Positions 12,531 through 24,243 of a stretch of DNA of 64,000 nt are shown one piece after another (within the stretch, counting starts at the first letter, position 1; each line of letters begins with the position of its first letter). A program made the translations under genes and the position numbers. Source of the stretch: Daphnia carinata (taxonomy: Eukaryota; Arthropoda; Branchiopoda; Diplostraca; Daphniidae); assembly GCF_022539665.2 (NCBI RefSeq), contig NC_081336.1, positions 2,356,001 to 2,420,000 of the forward strand. Reading direction: 5' to 3'. The notes beneath the pieces are model-generated. The model had not been told where the DNA came from and made no database searches. It worked only from the letters and a program-made list of their open reading frames with translations.

Positions 12531-13572
12531 CTACGCGCTGGAGTGTAGTAATTGATCAAATTCAAGTGAAACATAATTTTATTATTTTTTTTTTTTTTTT
12601 TCTTGTTGAAAGATTTTCTCTTTACGAATTGCATTTTTAAAATAAAATTAGGATTTCATGTCAAGGGGAGTTTTTGAGCTGCGCAGTCGGGCGGCAGGGG
12701 CACGTGTCACGACCGCCGTTTGAAAAAAAAAAAAAAAAAAAAAAAAAATGTCCCCCTCTGTTTTGAACACAATCGTAGACCTAACGAAGTCGTCTGCTCT
12801 TTTCTTTGAAGCCCCGTGAAAAAGGGTGGACCCTTTTTTTTTTTTTTTTTTCTTTTTCTGGATGTTGTGATGCGCTATTTATAGCTGATTTGAATTGAAA
12901 CAAGTCACGTGTCTATTTTTCTTTTTGTAAAACGCAATTTTTTTTTTTTTTTTTTTTTTTTAGATTTTGCTCGCGTGTGTCACATTTTGTTTGCGACTGC
13001 CGTCGCACACGGGAGGTTATAGGCCAATTTGGTTAGTCTCATTACCAATTCCAAGGGAGGGCGGACACACAAGTAGGCGAATCAATTCGATTGTCGTTTT
13101 TGATTATGGCGCTCCTGCCCCCCCCCCCCCCCCCACCTCCGTGACTGACGTGATTATTTCAAAGATATCTATTTTGTTTAATCATGATAGTAAACTCCAC
13201 CGCATAGGCCAATTAGTCGTTCGATTGTCAACGCAAATAGGGCCGGCTATAATCATCTCTTTTCTCTGAATTCAATTCAATTATTTAGCGTTGAAGAAAA
13301 AAAAAATGTAGGTTGCCTCTTTTGATCTGTTTTTTTTTTTATTATTATCATTATTTCTTCTTCTCTACATTTAAGAATAAATTTAAAACTGTTCAAAGTC
13401 GGTAAGAAGATTCACACACATACAAAGGGGGGGGGGGTTAAACAAATATATATAGGCTTGTATTTTGGCGGCGGCGGCGCCGTACAGACTGGACTCGCTG
13501 AAAGAAAAGAGCAGTTCTTGCTGGGGTGGGTGGCGATAAAGAGAGAAAAGAGGCACGTAGATATAAAGGCGC

Positions 13573-13641
13573 GAGAGAGAGAGAGAGAGAAAGAGAGAAG
13601 GGGGGTCATTTGCATAGATGCAGCAGCAGCAGCAGCCACTA

Positions 13642-13672
<31 letters not shown>

Positions 13673-13811
13673 CCGCCAGGAGGAGGTGGGTACTACACAC
13701 GAAAAAAAGAATCCTTTTTCATGTCCTTTTTTTATATATACACACACACACACACACACGTATACCCGTGGTGCTTGTGTGTTGCCGCTTTGAAGATGAT
13801 GATGAGCTCTA

Positions 13812-13844
<33 letters not shown>

Positions 13845-14011
13845 TTTCAAGGGGTATAAGGAGCTTCTTCATCTCTCCTTGTAGGATTGTCTTTATCTGA
13901 GATATTTCAAAAAATAAAAGCGTCTTGTAGACACTGCCGTTGGGGCTATTTGTGTATGTGTGTATATATATGCCGCGCTCCCTGTAAACTCGTGTGTGTG
14001 TGTGTGTGTGT
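13573..14011. repeat. Microsatellite cluster: (GA)n, (CAG)n, (CA)n, (TA)n, (TG)n
   Basis: A GA run (13573-13595), five CAG/GCA units (13620-13635), CA runs at 13642-13664 and 13740-13759 each beside a TA run, then a TG run at 13992-14011 in inverted orientation to the CA runs. Open frames crossing this stretch are low-complexity and not credible genes. Confidence 0.85.
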
Positions 14012-16276
14012 CTGATGATGAGCAAGAAGTTCTCTTGCGAGCATTGCGGACGTGGAAAACGACACGCCTCGAGGTGAGGACACCTCCTTCATTTTTTTTT
14101 TCCATCACAGGTAAAAAAAAAAAAAAGAAATGAAGAAAGAGGTACAAGAAAAAGAAAGGTACAGATGATGGTAGACTTCTAAAAAGAAAAGAAAAAAAAA
14201 ACAGGGCTAGAGAGGATATAGTGACATGAGCCGTAGAGTCGCCATCATCGTCTGTGATGGACAACCGGTGGGCGGGTCTCCCTTTTCTACTGTTAGCGTG
14301 CCCCCCCCCTGTCTTCTTCGTCTTGCCTCTATTGACTCAAAGATGATCTTTATTTTCATTTTTTTTTTTTATTTAAGTACGCCAAAAAAAAAAAAATGAA
14401 AGAAAACAATCGGCCGTTTGTTTTATTTTGAAATTTGAAAATTTCCCGCTTGTTTTTTGCGATCATTTAAAAAGGTGTTATTCCATTCATTTTTTTTTTT
14501 TTTCGAGGAGGGGGGGAAGGAAGGCCTTAATCTATTTGACTGCGTGCATTTGTAATGAGTCTATTGCGAGGCCTGTGTTTTCTACCTTTTTTTTCTTACC
14601 TGGACAGCAACCAATTGATTTTGTGGTGATGACATTGATGAACACGCTTCTTTACAACCCGAGTTAACACACACACACACACGATCGATTACCGTTTTTA
14701 CAGACGTCCATTTAGGCCCTTCGTTTAAAAATGGTTTTACTTTAATCATCAAAACTGATAACTTGTTTGATTTCCTTTCTTCAAGTTTCCGAGGGGTGAA
14801 GGATATGCAAATGAGTGGCTTTCTCCGTGTGTGGCGTTTGTCATTAGGATCTAATAAATTCGACCAATCAGCACCTTGGAGCAGCGGCTCGCGATCAATG
14901 AATAAAAGAATTTCTTTTAGTTTTTTTTTTTGTTTTTTTTTAGACCTACCAAGACGATTTTCTTCTTTCTTTTTCATTAAGAGAAAAAAAAAAAAAATAG
15001 CCACCGCTGAAGCCGACAAGCTTTTTATGCCTTTCAAAGTGGGAGTGTACTGGCGTAAAGAAACAAAAGAAAAAAGGAAAGAGAAAAAAAAAAAAAAAAT
15101 ATATTAACGAGCCCACTAATGCATATGTACGCGCACTGTGATTTTTGCTTCTTTTGTTTGTTTCCATTTGAGAATTTCTAAACGTTTTATTTTTAATTCA
15201 ATGGCTTTGCTTTTTCTTTTTTTTTTTTTTTTTTTTTTTTTGAGTTTTTTGAGTTTTTTTTTGGAAAACAAAAAGGCAAACGCTTGGATAATTGTGGAAT
15301 CGTTTATATGCCCTTATTCTTTTTTTCTTTTCTTTTTTTTTTTTTAGCGAGTCATCTCTAATGAATCTATTAGCGTGGCTCGTTATAAATTGTGTCGTTG
15401 ATTGATTGTAGGCTTCTCTCTCAGGTGGCCCCGTCCAATCATGGCGCAGATTTTTTTTTTTTTGTTTGTTTTTGTTTTCTATTTAGACGTGCGTTTCAGG
15501 TGAAAGAAGAGGAAATGATTAGTTTGTGTTTTGGCACGCGGACTTTTCGCTTTGGTGTTAAAAACGGGCGCTCTAAAAAGCCAAACAAATCAGCAGGTTG
15601 TCTCTCTTATACCCATAACCTTTTTTTTTTTTTTTTTCTTTTTTCTCCCTTTTTTCTTGACTGACTATTAGACGTTAGCTGCTGGATAATCTCTGCGTGT
15701 CCGCTTATATGTCCAGTCAAGAAAATACAAATCATCTGGGAGCTCATTTCTTTTTCTCACTCGCTGCGGGAGACACACAACAGGGGCAAAGAAAAAAAAA
15801 AAAAAAAAAAAAAAAACGATTACTATTTCTGTAAAGAGGTGGAAATCAATTTTCTTTAAATGTTTTTGCCACCTTTTTGGGTTTTATTTTTTTATTATTA
15901 TTTATTTTTTATTTTTTTTTATGTTTAAAATTTTGTTTGATTTAAAAAGTTACGAGTTTTGGGGAGTTATCATTCGAAAACGCTCGCGATAGGATGATTT
16001 TTTATTTATTTATTTTTACAAGTCTTTAAATATACATATATTATTGTAAGCTGCTGTGTAAAGCCCCGTCCCTCCTATATTCTTTTTTCTTTGGCGTCCA
16101 GCGTTTTTTTGTTCCGTTGGTCGGCAGCGGCTTCTTGTCTATGCAAATGATCTGATGAATAATTCACTTTCGTTTGGTGGGCTGCGGCTTGTCTTGCTCG
16201 CAGTCAGATTTTTTTTTTTTTTTTTTTTTTCCCTCTCTCATGTCCGACTGTCCTTTATATATTTTAAGAAAACGGG

Positions 16277-16280
<4 letters not shown>

Positions 16281-16318
<38 letters not shown>
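16281..16318. repeat. T38 homopolymer
   Basis: An uninterrupted run of 38 T, with further T tracts at about 16210-16230 and 16356-16379. Confidence 0.9.
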
Positions 16319-16719
16319 CTCGAACGCTACCACCGACTACTGATCTCTTCCCCCTTTTTTTTTTTTTTTTTTTTTTTTTGCCTGTACACATAATATTATA
16401 ATAAACCGTCGTAATGAACCGTCATTACAATGATAAACACGCTTGAAAAACGCCAGCAGACTGCTGTGCACTTCTCTGTCCGTTTTGCTTCGCATTTTGA
16501 ATTTCAGCTTGAACGTTCAAGTGTCCCGCCAAAATGTTTTTTTTTTTTTTTTTTGAATTTCTGCTCACCTTTTGAATTTCAAACTATTTTCAAATGTTCT
16601 TTTATTCACACTGTTTGCGCAGGGATTTCTATAATATTTTATTTTCTCCCATCTTTCTTATTTAATTCGAAAGAAAATAATAATTTAAATTTCAAAACAA
16701 AAAACATCCTGGTTAGTAT

Positions 16720-16747
16720 GGGTGTGTGTGTGTGTGTGTGTGTGTGT
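16720..16747. repeat. (TG)n microsatellite
   Basis: About 13 TG units, uninterrupted. Confidence 0.85.
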
Positions 16748-17708
16748 CGAGCCGCTTTTCGTTGGCCCGCTCACACATTCGACGAGAGAGAGAGAAAAAA
16801 AAAAGGAAAAAAACAATTGCCGCCGTGTAATTATGATAATTTCTTTTCTGAGGCTCGAAAGTCGACTCGACACACAAGACCCCCCTCTCTTTTTTTTTTT
16901 CTTTTCTCTAACTTTTTTACTAAATATTGAAAAAAAAAAAAAAAAAACTCGTACTGCTGTCCCCCGGAAGTGGTGAGATGGTCAGACCGTCACACACACA
17001 CACACACACATTCACTACGTTTGTGTGTCTGTTGGCCCGTTTTTTTTTTTTTTTCTTTCTCTGTGGGCATCATTTTATTTTTTCGCTCTCTCTCTGTACC
17101 GAAAAAGGGGGACCTTTTTACAAACTGCCAATTTTCCAGCTGTTTGAATTGCGCGCCAGTATCTATGCCGCCCACTTGTAACAAAAAAAAAAAAATAAAT
17201 AAAATAAATAATAAAAAAAACCACCGAAACCACCGACCACCTTCATCGAGCCCGGGAATATCATCGAGGTCCCCTCCGCGCATCCTCCCGAACGGGGATG
17301 CTTCCCCCCCCCCCCGCTCCCCCTCCTAAACAACTTGTATCCCACCCGAATAAATTTGATTTTGTTCCTCATAAAAAATATTCACGTTTTGAATATTTGA
17401 AATCAAACGCCGTTTATCGTTCGCCGTTTGCTCCGAACCAATCGAATTCATTTTTCTTTTTTTTTTTTTTTTTTAAATGTCGACTGAAACAAAACAAAAT
17501 AAACAAATGAATGGGGGGGGGGGGCACTACGGTATAGAAAAATACAGAAGGGGGGGGGGGGTCGCACACAAAAAGAAATTGAGTAGCAGGTAGCTCATTC
17601 ATACCCTGTAGGTTTTTTTTTTGTTTTTTTTTGTTGTTGTTCTCCTCAATTTTCTTTTTTTGTGCGTGTGTGTTTTTATTGACGGCGGTCAACAGTCGAT
17701 GACGATTG

Positions 17709-17714
<6 letters not shown>

Positions 17715-17744
<30 letters not shown>
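17715..17744. repeat. (CT)n microsatellite
   Basis: About 15 CT units, uninterrupted. Confidence 0.9.
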
Positions 17745-17749
<5 letters not shown>

Positions 17750-19274
17750 TCGTCGATGAGTTGGTGAAGGAGGCGGTCAGTTGCGAGTCGCACAGGAGAT
17801 GGGAAAGGCGGGTGACATGCGCGCTAACCACCTTCAAACATCGTAAAAAGACAAAAAAAAAAAATGTTTATATTCCCTTTTTCCTTTTTTTTTTCTGTCC
17901 GTCCCCTCGGAAAACGGATGGGCCATGTCGTCCGTACATCTTCCGATGACCGGAAGCTCCTCCCCTCACTTGCGGTGCAACCTCCCCCCCCCCTCGTCTC
18001 TTTTTTTTTTTTCCTGTACGTTTCGTATAAGGTGGAAAAAGACAATCAAACAAAACGACTTGAAAATTTGTTTTTTATATTTTTTTTTTTTTTTTTTTTT
18101 GTTCTTGACCAAATGCCGCGCTCGCAAAAAAAAAAAAAAATTTGTTGGAAAGTCGGGAGCTCAGGTTCTTTTTCCTTTTTTTTTTCTTTTTAAATGATTT
18201 TTATATGACAGGTCGTATAATATTTATACGATGATGACATATCGCCAGCGAAAGGGAAAATGTTGGGGGGTGGGACTATTTTTTTTTTTTTTTAATGTGA
18301 ATGAAAAGACGAGGGGGATTTTTGTTTCTCTTTGAAGGTCGACCATCTTTTATTTATTTATTTTTTTCAGTAAAAAATTTGACGATGTTTCCCCAATTTT
18401 TATGTTGAATTCACAGACTGAAAAATGGCCATTTTATTCAAGTAATTGAAGAAGGTCCGTTTTTATTGATGGGTGTGGTCGTTTTGTGATCGAATACGCA
18501 ACTCGAACATGAATGGATGGGTGGAAGGGGGGGGGGTTACGTCTATTTTGATGAGACGTAAACTCTTAACGATGATTGTGTACTACTCTTGTTACATCAT
18601 AGGAGAGTGAAAAAAAAAAAAAAAAAGAAGAGCGGCTTATCTATTGGAGTGCGTGTTTTATTGGGCGAATCTTCTTTTGCTTGCGGTCAACGGCGCATTA
18701 GAGTTGCATCTTTCTCTTCACACTGCAATGAATCGCCTAATAATAACGAGCGTCTTTTTATAGCCATTCTTTCTTGTTCTTGCTTTTTTTTTTTTTTTTT
18801 TTTGTTTTGTTTTCTACAAGTTTTATTAAGTATTTTTCAATGTCTTTAGCAACGACTTGAATGTTTGAATTTTTTATTTTCTTTCCCTCCCCATTTTATT
18901 TTTGGCTCTCGGTCGATTGATTCTAGCCAATCGTTTAACAAGGAATTCGGCCGCGGAAATAACTCGCGTGTGCACAAGCGCGTGTAATCTGTAATCACGA
19001 TCGTAACGCGTCAACGCTGAGATGATCAAAATGTTGATTTTTATTTTTATTTTTATTTTAAAGAAAGAAAGGCACCCCACCCACCCCACCCTCGAAAAAA
19101 AAAAAAACCACGTTCGAGTTTACACAGCGATGTTGCCAATAGGATTATTACCATTATTAAAAACATTGTTGATGAGATCGATCGAGAAATAAATTGCCGA
19201 CTCTTTTCTTTTTATTTTTTTATTTTTACAGTTTAATCCCTCCCCCGAATGAAGGCACCAGGAGACTCTCTTAT

Positions 19275-19276
<2 letters not shown>

Positions 19277-19310
<34 letters not shown>
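19277..19310. repeat. T34 homopolymer
   Basis: An uninterrupted run of 34 T. Confidence 0.9.
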
Positions 19311-19314
<4 letters not shown>

Positions 19315-21053
19315 TACACACGAGGCGTCGATTTATTTCTTTTTCGGTGTAAACCGCATTTTTTGTTTTGAACACACACACACACACGCGCACTTAACCG
19401 AGTTGTTTTCGATGGGAAAAGACACACGGCAATTGCTTCTTCTTCTTCTTCTTCTTTTATTTATTTTTTTTTTCCCCTTTTCGTAGTATTATTATTATTA
19501 TTATTATTATTTACTCTGAAAAGTTTGTCAGTTGTCGATAAAGATCTGTTCAAATGACTATCATCATCGCAATTTTCTTCGTGTTTGTCGTTTACTTTAT
19601 TATTATTTTTTATTTTTATTTTTTTTTTTTTTTGCCCGACCGAAAAACGTTTGAACAAAATGTTTACAGCGACGTGTAAGTTGAATTTAAGCCGACGGCT
19701 TGCGCGACATCGATGACGAGTTGAAGAGTTTTTTTTTTTTCTTTTTGTTTTTTTTTTTTGTTTTGTTTTTTTCGCCGTGTCGACTTGTGCCAATTTGCAA
19801 GTCAGGGAGGGGCTAGTAAAGTGAACCCATTGTCCAGGCACTGCTAAGTGCTGGCCCGATGAATGGAGCGTGTCTTTTCATTCCAGCTCGGGGTGTAATG
19901 CAGTTCTTACCGATCAATAGCCTTTTGCGAAAGAAGATGAAGAGCCATCCATTAAGTTGACGAAATGCTGGTCCCTCTACCTTACCTCCTCACTACAATA
20001 GACTCTGTCCTTTTTTGCCTCCCCCCCCCCCTAACTGAATTTTTTCTTTTTTTTTTTTTTTTTCTTTTGGTGCTATTATCGTGTACGGTCACTGTAGAGT
20101 GTATTAAACGTGTAGCAATTGAATAGCGTATGTGTGTGTGTGTGTGTGTAGAAAGAAGAAAATGGTTCGAGTCTAGAGGAAAAAGTGTCGAAGAGTGGCG
20201 GAAAATCCGGTCTATTGTGTTGCTTAAAAAAAAGAAAAAAAAAAAAAAAAAAAGAAAAGGAAGAACCCTTTTTATTTTTTTCTAGCCCCGATCTAAAAAG
20301 AAGTTGCTTCAATGTTGACCTAATTTTTTCTGGACGGTGCTGTTATTGTAGAGCAAACGACAAAATAGAAAAAAAAAAACGGGGGGGGATCGTATACAGG
20401 GATAGCAGGTTTTCAATGTTTGCTTTTTTTACGCAGAGGGACACGTGAAGGTGAGCGTCTTGACTAAGATGGCGTTGCAAATGATTTGCTTTTTTTTTTT
20501 TTTTTTGTTTTTTTTTTGTTTTTTTTAAATCAATGGGTCGCATGTAGAAGATGGTTTTTCTCCTCAATTTTGATGTTTTAACCAGTTTCGTTTGAGCAAA
20601 AGAGTAAACGGCCGGCAGAGGAAACCTCTTAAATGATGGAAACGAACAAGACAAACATTTCATATAAAGGAAAAAAAAAGAAGGGAAAAGTCATTTCTTT
20701 TTTTTTTTTTTTTTTTTTTTTTATTATGATTAAAAAATAATAAAATGAAAAAGAAAAGGACAGGACAAACGTGAAGGGAGAATTTCAAAAAAAAAAAAAA
20801 AAAAAAAAAAAAGAAAGAAATCAAGGATATAGCTGTTGGAGAGAAAGGAACAGGAAAGAGGGTTGCAAAGTTTTTCTGACATAAAAAGAAAAAAAAAAAA
20901 AAAAAAAAGAACGAAATGGAAAGAACAAGAGGAGGAATAAAATCAAAAGAAAAAAAAAACCCCAAAAAATAGGACAGAAAACGGCAGCACAAGCAGTCGA
21001 AACGCTGCCAGGCACAAAAGCTGTATTTCATATCCAGCAGAAAGAGCAGCAAC

Positions 21054-21101
21054 CAACAACAACAACAACAACAACAACAACATCATATATATATATATAT
21101 A
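21054..21101. repeat. (AAC)n-(TA)n compound microsatellite
   Basis: About nine AAC units pass through CATCA into an uninterrupted TA run (about 21085-21101). A CA run follows at 21175-21199 and a CTT run at 21319-21346. Confidence 0.9.
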
Positions 21102-21767
21102 CCTTCTGGCTACCGCCTTCTTCGCCGTTTGTGTTGGGATCTTTTCGGCTCCAATCCGTTCCTCCCTCTCCCGAACACACACACACACACACACACACAA
21201 GAGTAGAAGAACCACCGTATGGTCATAGACGAAACGATAGAAGAAAAGCAAAACGGAGAGAGAGGCCCAGTGGTCGGATTTATGACCAAACGAAAAAACA
21301 GGGAAATAATATTTTTTGTTCTTCTTCTTCTTCTTCTTCTTCTTGTGTTATTGCCGGTGTTGCTCTAACACGCAACCGTAGGATGTTTCCCTCTTAAATT
21401 TCTTAAATTTATTATTTTTTAAGAAAATACGAAAAACGATTGAAAAGAAAATGTTCATTTGCTTTGCTTCCGGTAGTGTTTACATTTTTTTTTGGAAAAG
21501 TTTTGAATAAATCACCTGTGTTTCTTTTTAAAATTTTCAATACCCGACATTCACGCGTGCCGAATGTTCGTTTAAATCGCTCGCTCCTTTTTGGAAAGAA
21601 AAAAAAAAAGAAATCATTGTTGTGCGTATCGATTGATTTTCTTCTTTTCTTTTTTTTTTTTTTTTTTTTTTTCTTCTATCTCAAACTTGAATGGTGTCGT
21701 TGATTGACTTTTCGACGAAAGCTCTTGAACACATCAAATCTCTCGTTGAGTTCCCCATCCCCCCCCT

Positions 21768-21803
<36 letters not shown>

Positions 21804-22078
21804 TCTTTACAAAACAAGGGGGATAATCGACCGAATCGATTCGGAAAGTCAAGAACTGCGTCACGTACTCTGGGAAATTAAACTTAAACAAAATTTTTCA
21901 GCAATTTAGGACAATGCTAACAAAAGAAATACATTTTTTTTTTTTTTTTTATATGTATACGTGTAAATACGTCTAAAAAAAAAAAAAAGAAGAGGTGGGA
22001 GGTGGGGAGACTTGCACACACGATCGGGAGCGTATAAAAAAAATAAAAAAAAAAAAGTTTTTCTTGATTTAAGGTTAG

Positions 22079-22084
22079 CGAGCG

Positions 22085-22129
<45 letters not shown>
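22079..22129. repeat. (GAGC)n-(GA)n microsatellite
   Basis: Three GAGC-type units pass into about 20 GA units. A similar GAGC-to-GA composite lies at 39764-39787. Confidence 0.9.
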
Positions 22130-23284
22130 AGAGCCCGGGAGCCCTTTCTCGGTCCGCCCGCGTGGTCTGTATGTAATTATAGGCATTTGTGCGATGTTCG
22201 ATGTTCATTCCGGTCGAACGCAATTGTTATACCGCGGCTTTTGCACCAACTCCGCGGGTACTGCAGCAAGTCGGGAGGGGATTGGGAGGGGGGGGGGGCG
22301 AGAAGGAGAACAAAATACACACACAAAAAAAAAAAAAAAAAATGGAAGGTTTTTTTTTTTTTTTTTTTTTCCTGAGGAATAGTCAGGTCACGTGGCTTCA
22401 TTTGAAAGTTATTCCCTAAAACAAAATGGAGGTTTAATTCCTACGGAATTTTATTTCATTTTTTGACTGTTCGATTTTTGTTTCAAACGGGGCGGTTCCA
22501 GCGTGCAAGGCCGTGACGTCCAATGGCGGGTTGGGGAGGGGGGGGGGGTAATTTTGCGAGAAATTTCGTTTCGAATTAAAGACAAAACTGAATGAAAGCG
22601 GTACATTTCCAAACTGAGAAAATGTCGTTTTTGAAAATGTAATTTGAGTCTTATATACGTGTTCGAGTTCCATCAGCAGAAGGCCGTAAACATTTTTTTT
22701 TTTTTTTTTTTATCTCGAAACGAAATTGTTCAAATTTAAATTAAAGAAAACATCTAAAATCTAATCTAAAACAAAACAAAAAATACAAAAAAATAGGGAA
22801 GGGGGGGGGGGTTGATGGTCGTTTATATATATATATATATATATTTTTTTTTTTTTCTCCCATTTTATGGCGCCTTCACCTTTATATATTTCCTTCGGGT
22901 CGGTTTCCTCTACACAACACATGTGGACCACAACATTTATATATATATATATTTTTTAACCAAAAAAAAAGAAGAACTTATATTTTTTTTTTTTTTTTAC
23001 GATTATTATTTCATCGCACCGTTCGACTACACACACACACGCATACATAGTTAAAAACAAAAAAGAAAATCCCCTCAGTCGCCTAGGCCTTAAAATAATA
23101 AATATCGTTGACCTGGTGCATAAAAAAAAAAAAAAAAAAAGAAAGAGGGAAAAGAAAAAAAAGAAACAAATTGCTGTTAGATGTTGGAGAGAGGCTCTAT
23201 GTCGGTCTGTGTTTGTGTACGTGTGTAGGGGAGGACCGTACCACCAAGGGACTGTCGATTCTATTCCGGTCCTCTTTTTTTTGG

Positions 23285-23322
<38 letters not shown>

Positions 23323-23501
23323 TTCCTCTCTTTTTTCGCTATAGCTGACCAGAGGGGGTGGGGGAACGGGGGGGGGGGTGTTTTTGTGTTCAGGTGAACC
23401 TCGCCATCTGGAGAGTGTTGAACTATGAAACGATGCTGACAGGTGGAGGAGGTCTCGCTCTTTTTTTTTATTATTCCGATTTTTTTTTTTCTTTTGTTTA
23501 A

Positions 23502-23522
23502 CCCCCCCCCCCCCCCCCCCCC
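23502..23522. repeat. C21 homopolymer (G21 on minus strand)
   Basis: An uninterrupted run of 21 C. The minus strand could stack as a G-quadruplex and this strand as an i-motif. Length is error-prone in sequencing. Confidence 0.85.
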
Positions 23523-23803
23523 GGCTCTCTATGATATCGTTCTATAATTTTGTGATGTAGGCAAAACTAGCGCACTCTTTTATTTCCGATATAAACGCCA
23601 TTCGTACTTTATACCCTCCTGTTTTTGTTTCATTTTCAAAAAAAAGAAGAAATTTCATTTGAATTTTGGCGGGCTGTTCGAATGGGCTCTGTATGGAGAA
23701 ATCTCATCTTCCGCTTGCAATTATCATCAGGCGCTAAACTTGTTACACAATAAAAAAAAAAAAAAAAAAAAAAAAAAAAGATAACACACAAGAGAAGGTG
23801 GGG

Positions 23804-23834
<31 letters not shown>

Positions 23835-24195
23835 GGCTTGTTTGGCTCTTGTGTTTGTTTATTTGGATGCGGCCAATTAAGCCGCTAACCAACCGTGCGG
23901 CTGATGCACCCGCCGCGCCTATTATCTAACGATATCCCCTATAGATGTGTGATATTTCTTTTTTCTTTCAAAAATAAAAGGGAGATAACACACACAGGGG
24001 ACGATTAGTTTTTTTTTTTTTTTTTTTTTTAATTGACTAGATAACAAAATGGTGCGTAGCGTACGTGTTTGAAAAAAAAATAAAAACAAGAGAGAGGGGG
24101 GGGGGATTGGACTAATCTCTAACACAAATCAAAAGTGAAGTGATTTTATTTTTATTATGAAATGGACTTGCTATTATAAAAATGAATGGAGCTTT

Positions 24196-24199
<4 letters not shown>

Positions 24200-24237
<38 letters not shown>
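24200..24237. repeat. (TG)n microsatellite
   Basis: About 19 TG units, the longest TG run in the window. Another lies at about 24930-24953. Confidence 0.9.

Positions 24238-24243
<6 letters not shown>

Larger units (their letters stand above)
10001..20000. other. Gene-poor, repeat-rich intergenic DNA, block 2
   Basis: No supported gene. Long T tracts occur at 10410-10440, 16281-16318 (38 nt) and 19277-19310 (34 nt). Microsatellites cluster at 13573-14011 (GA, CAG, CA, TA, TG), 16720-16747 (TG) and 17715-17744 (CT). Relatively complex, repeat-free DNA occurs at about 12350-12580, 13130-13290, 14420-14470, 14690-14890 and 18900-19030; these are the better places to look for conserved non-coding elements. 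One of them carries the 18-bp palindrome described separately. Short open frames are microsatellite or homopolymer translations. Confidence 0.6.

Noticed and set aside
13383-13793. Several overlapping frames of 100-115 codons on both strands
   Set aside because: All are translations of CA/TG/GA/CAG microsatellites.
23752-23832. Possible retroelement tail: A28 followed by GA repeats
   Set aside because: No upstream coding remnant, target-site duplication or element structure was seen; A tracts are everywhere in this window.
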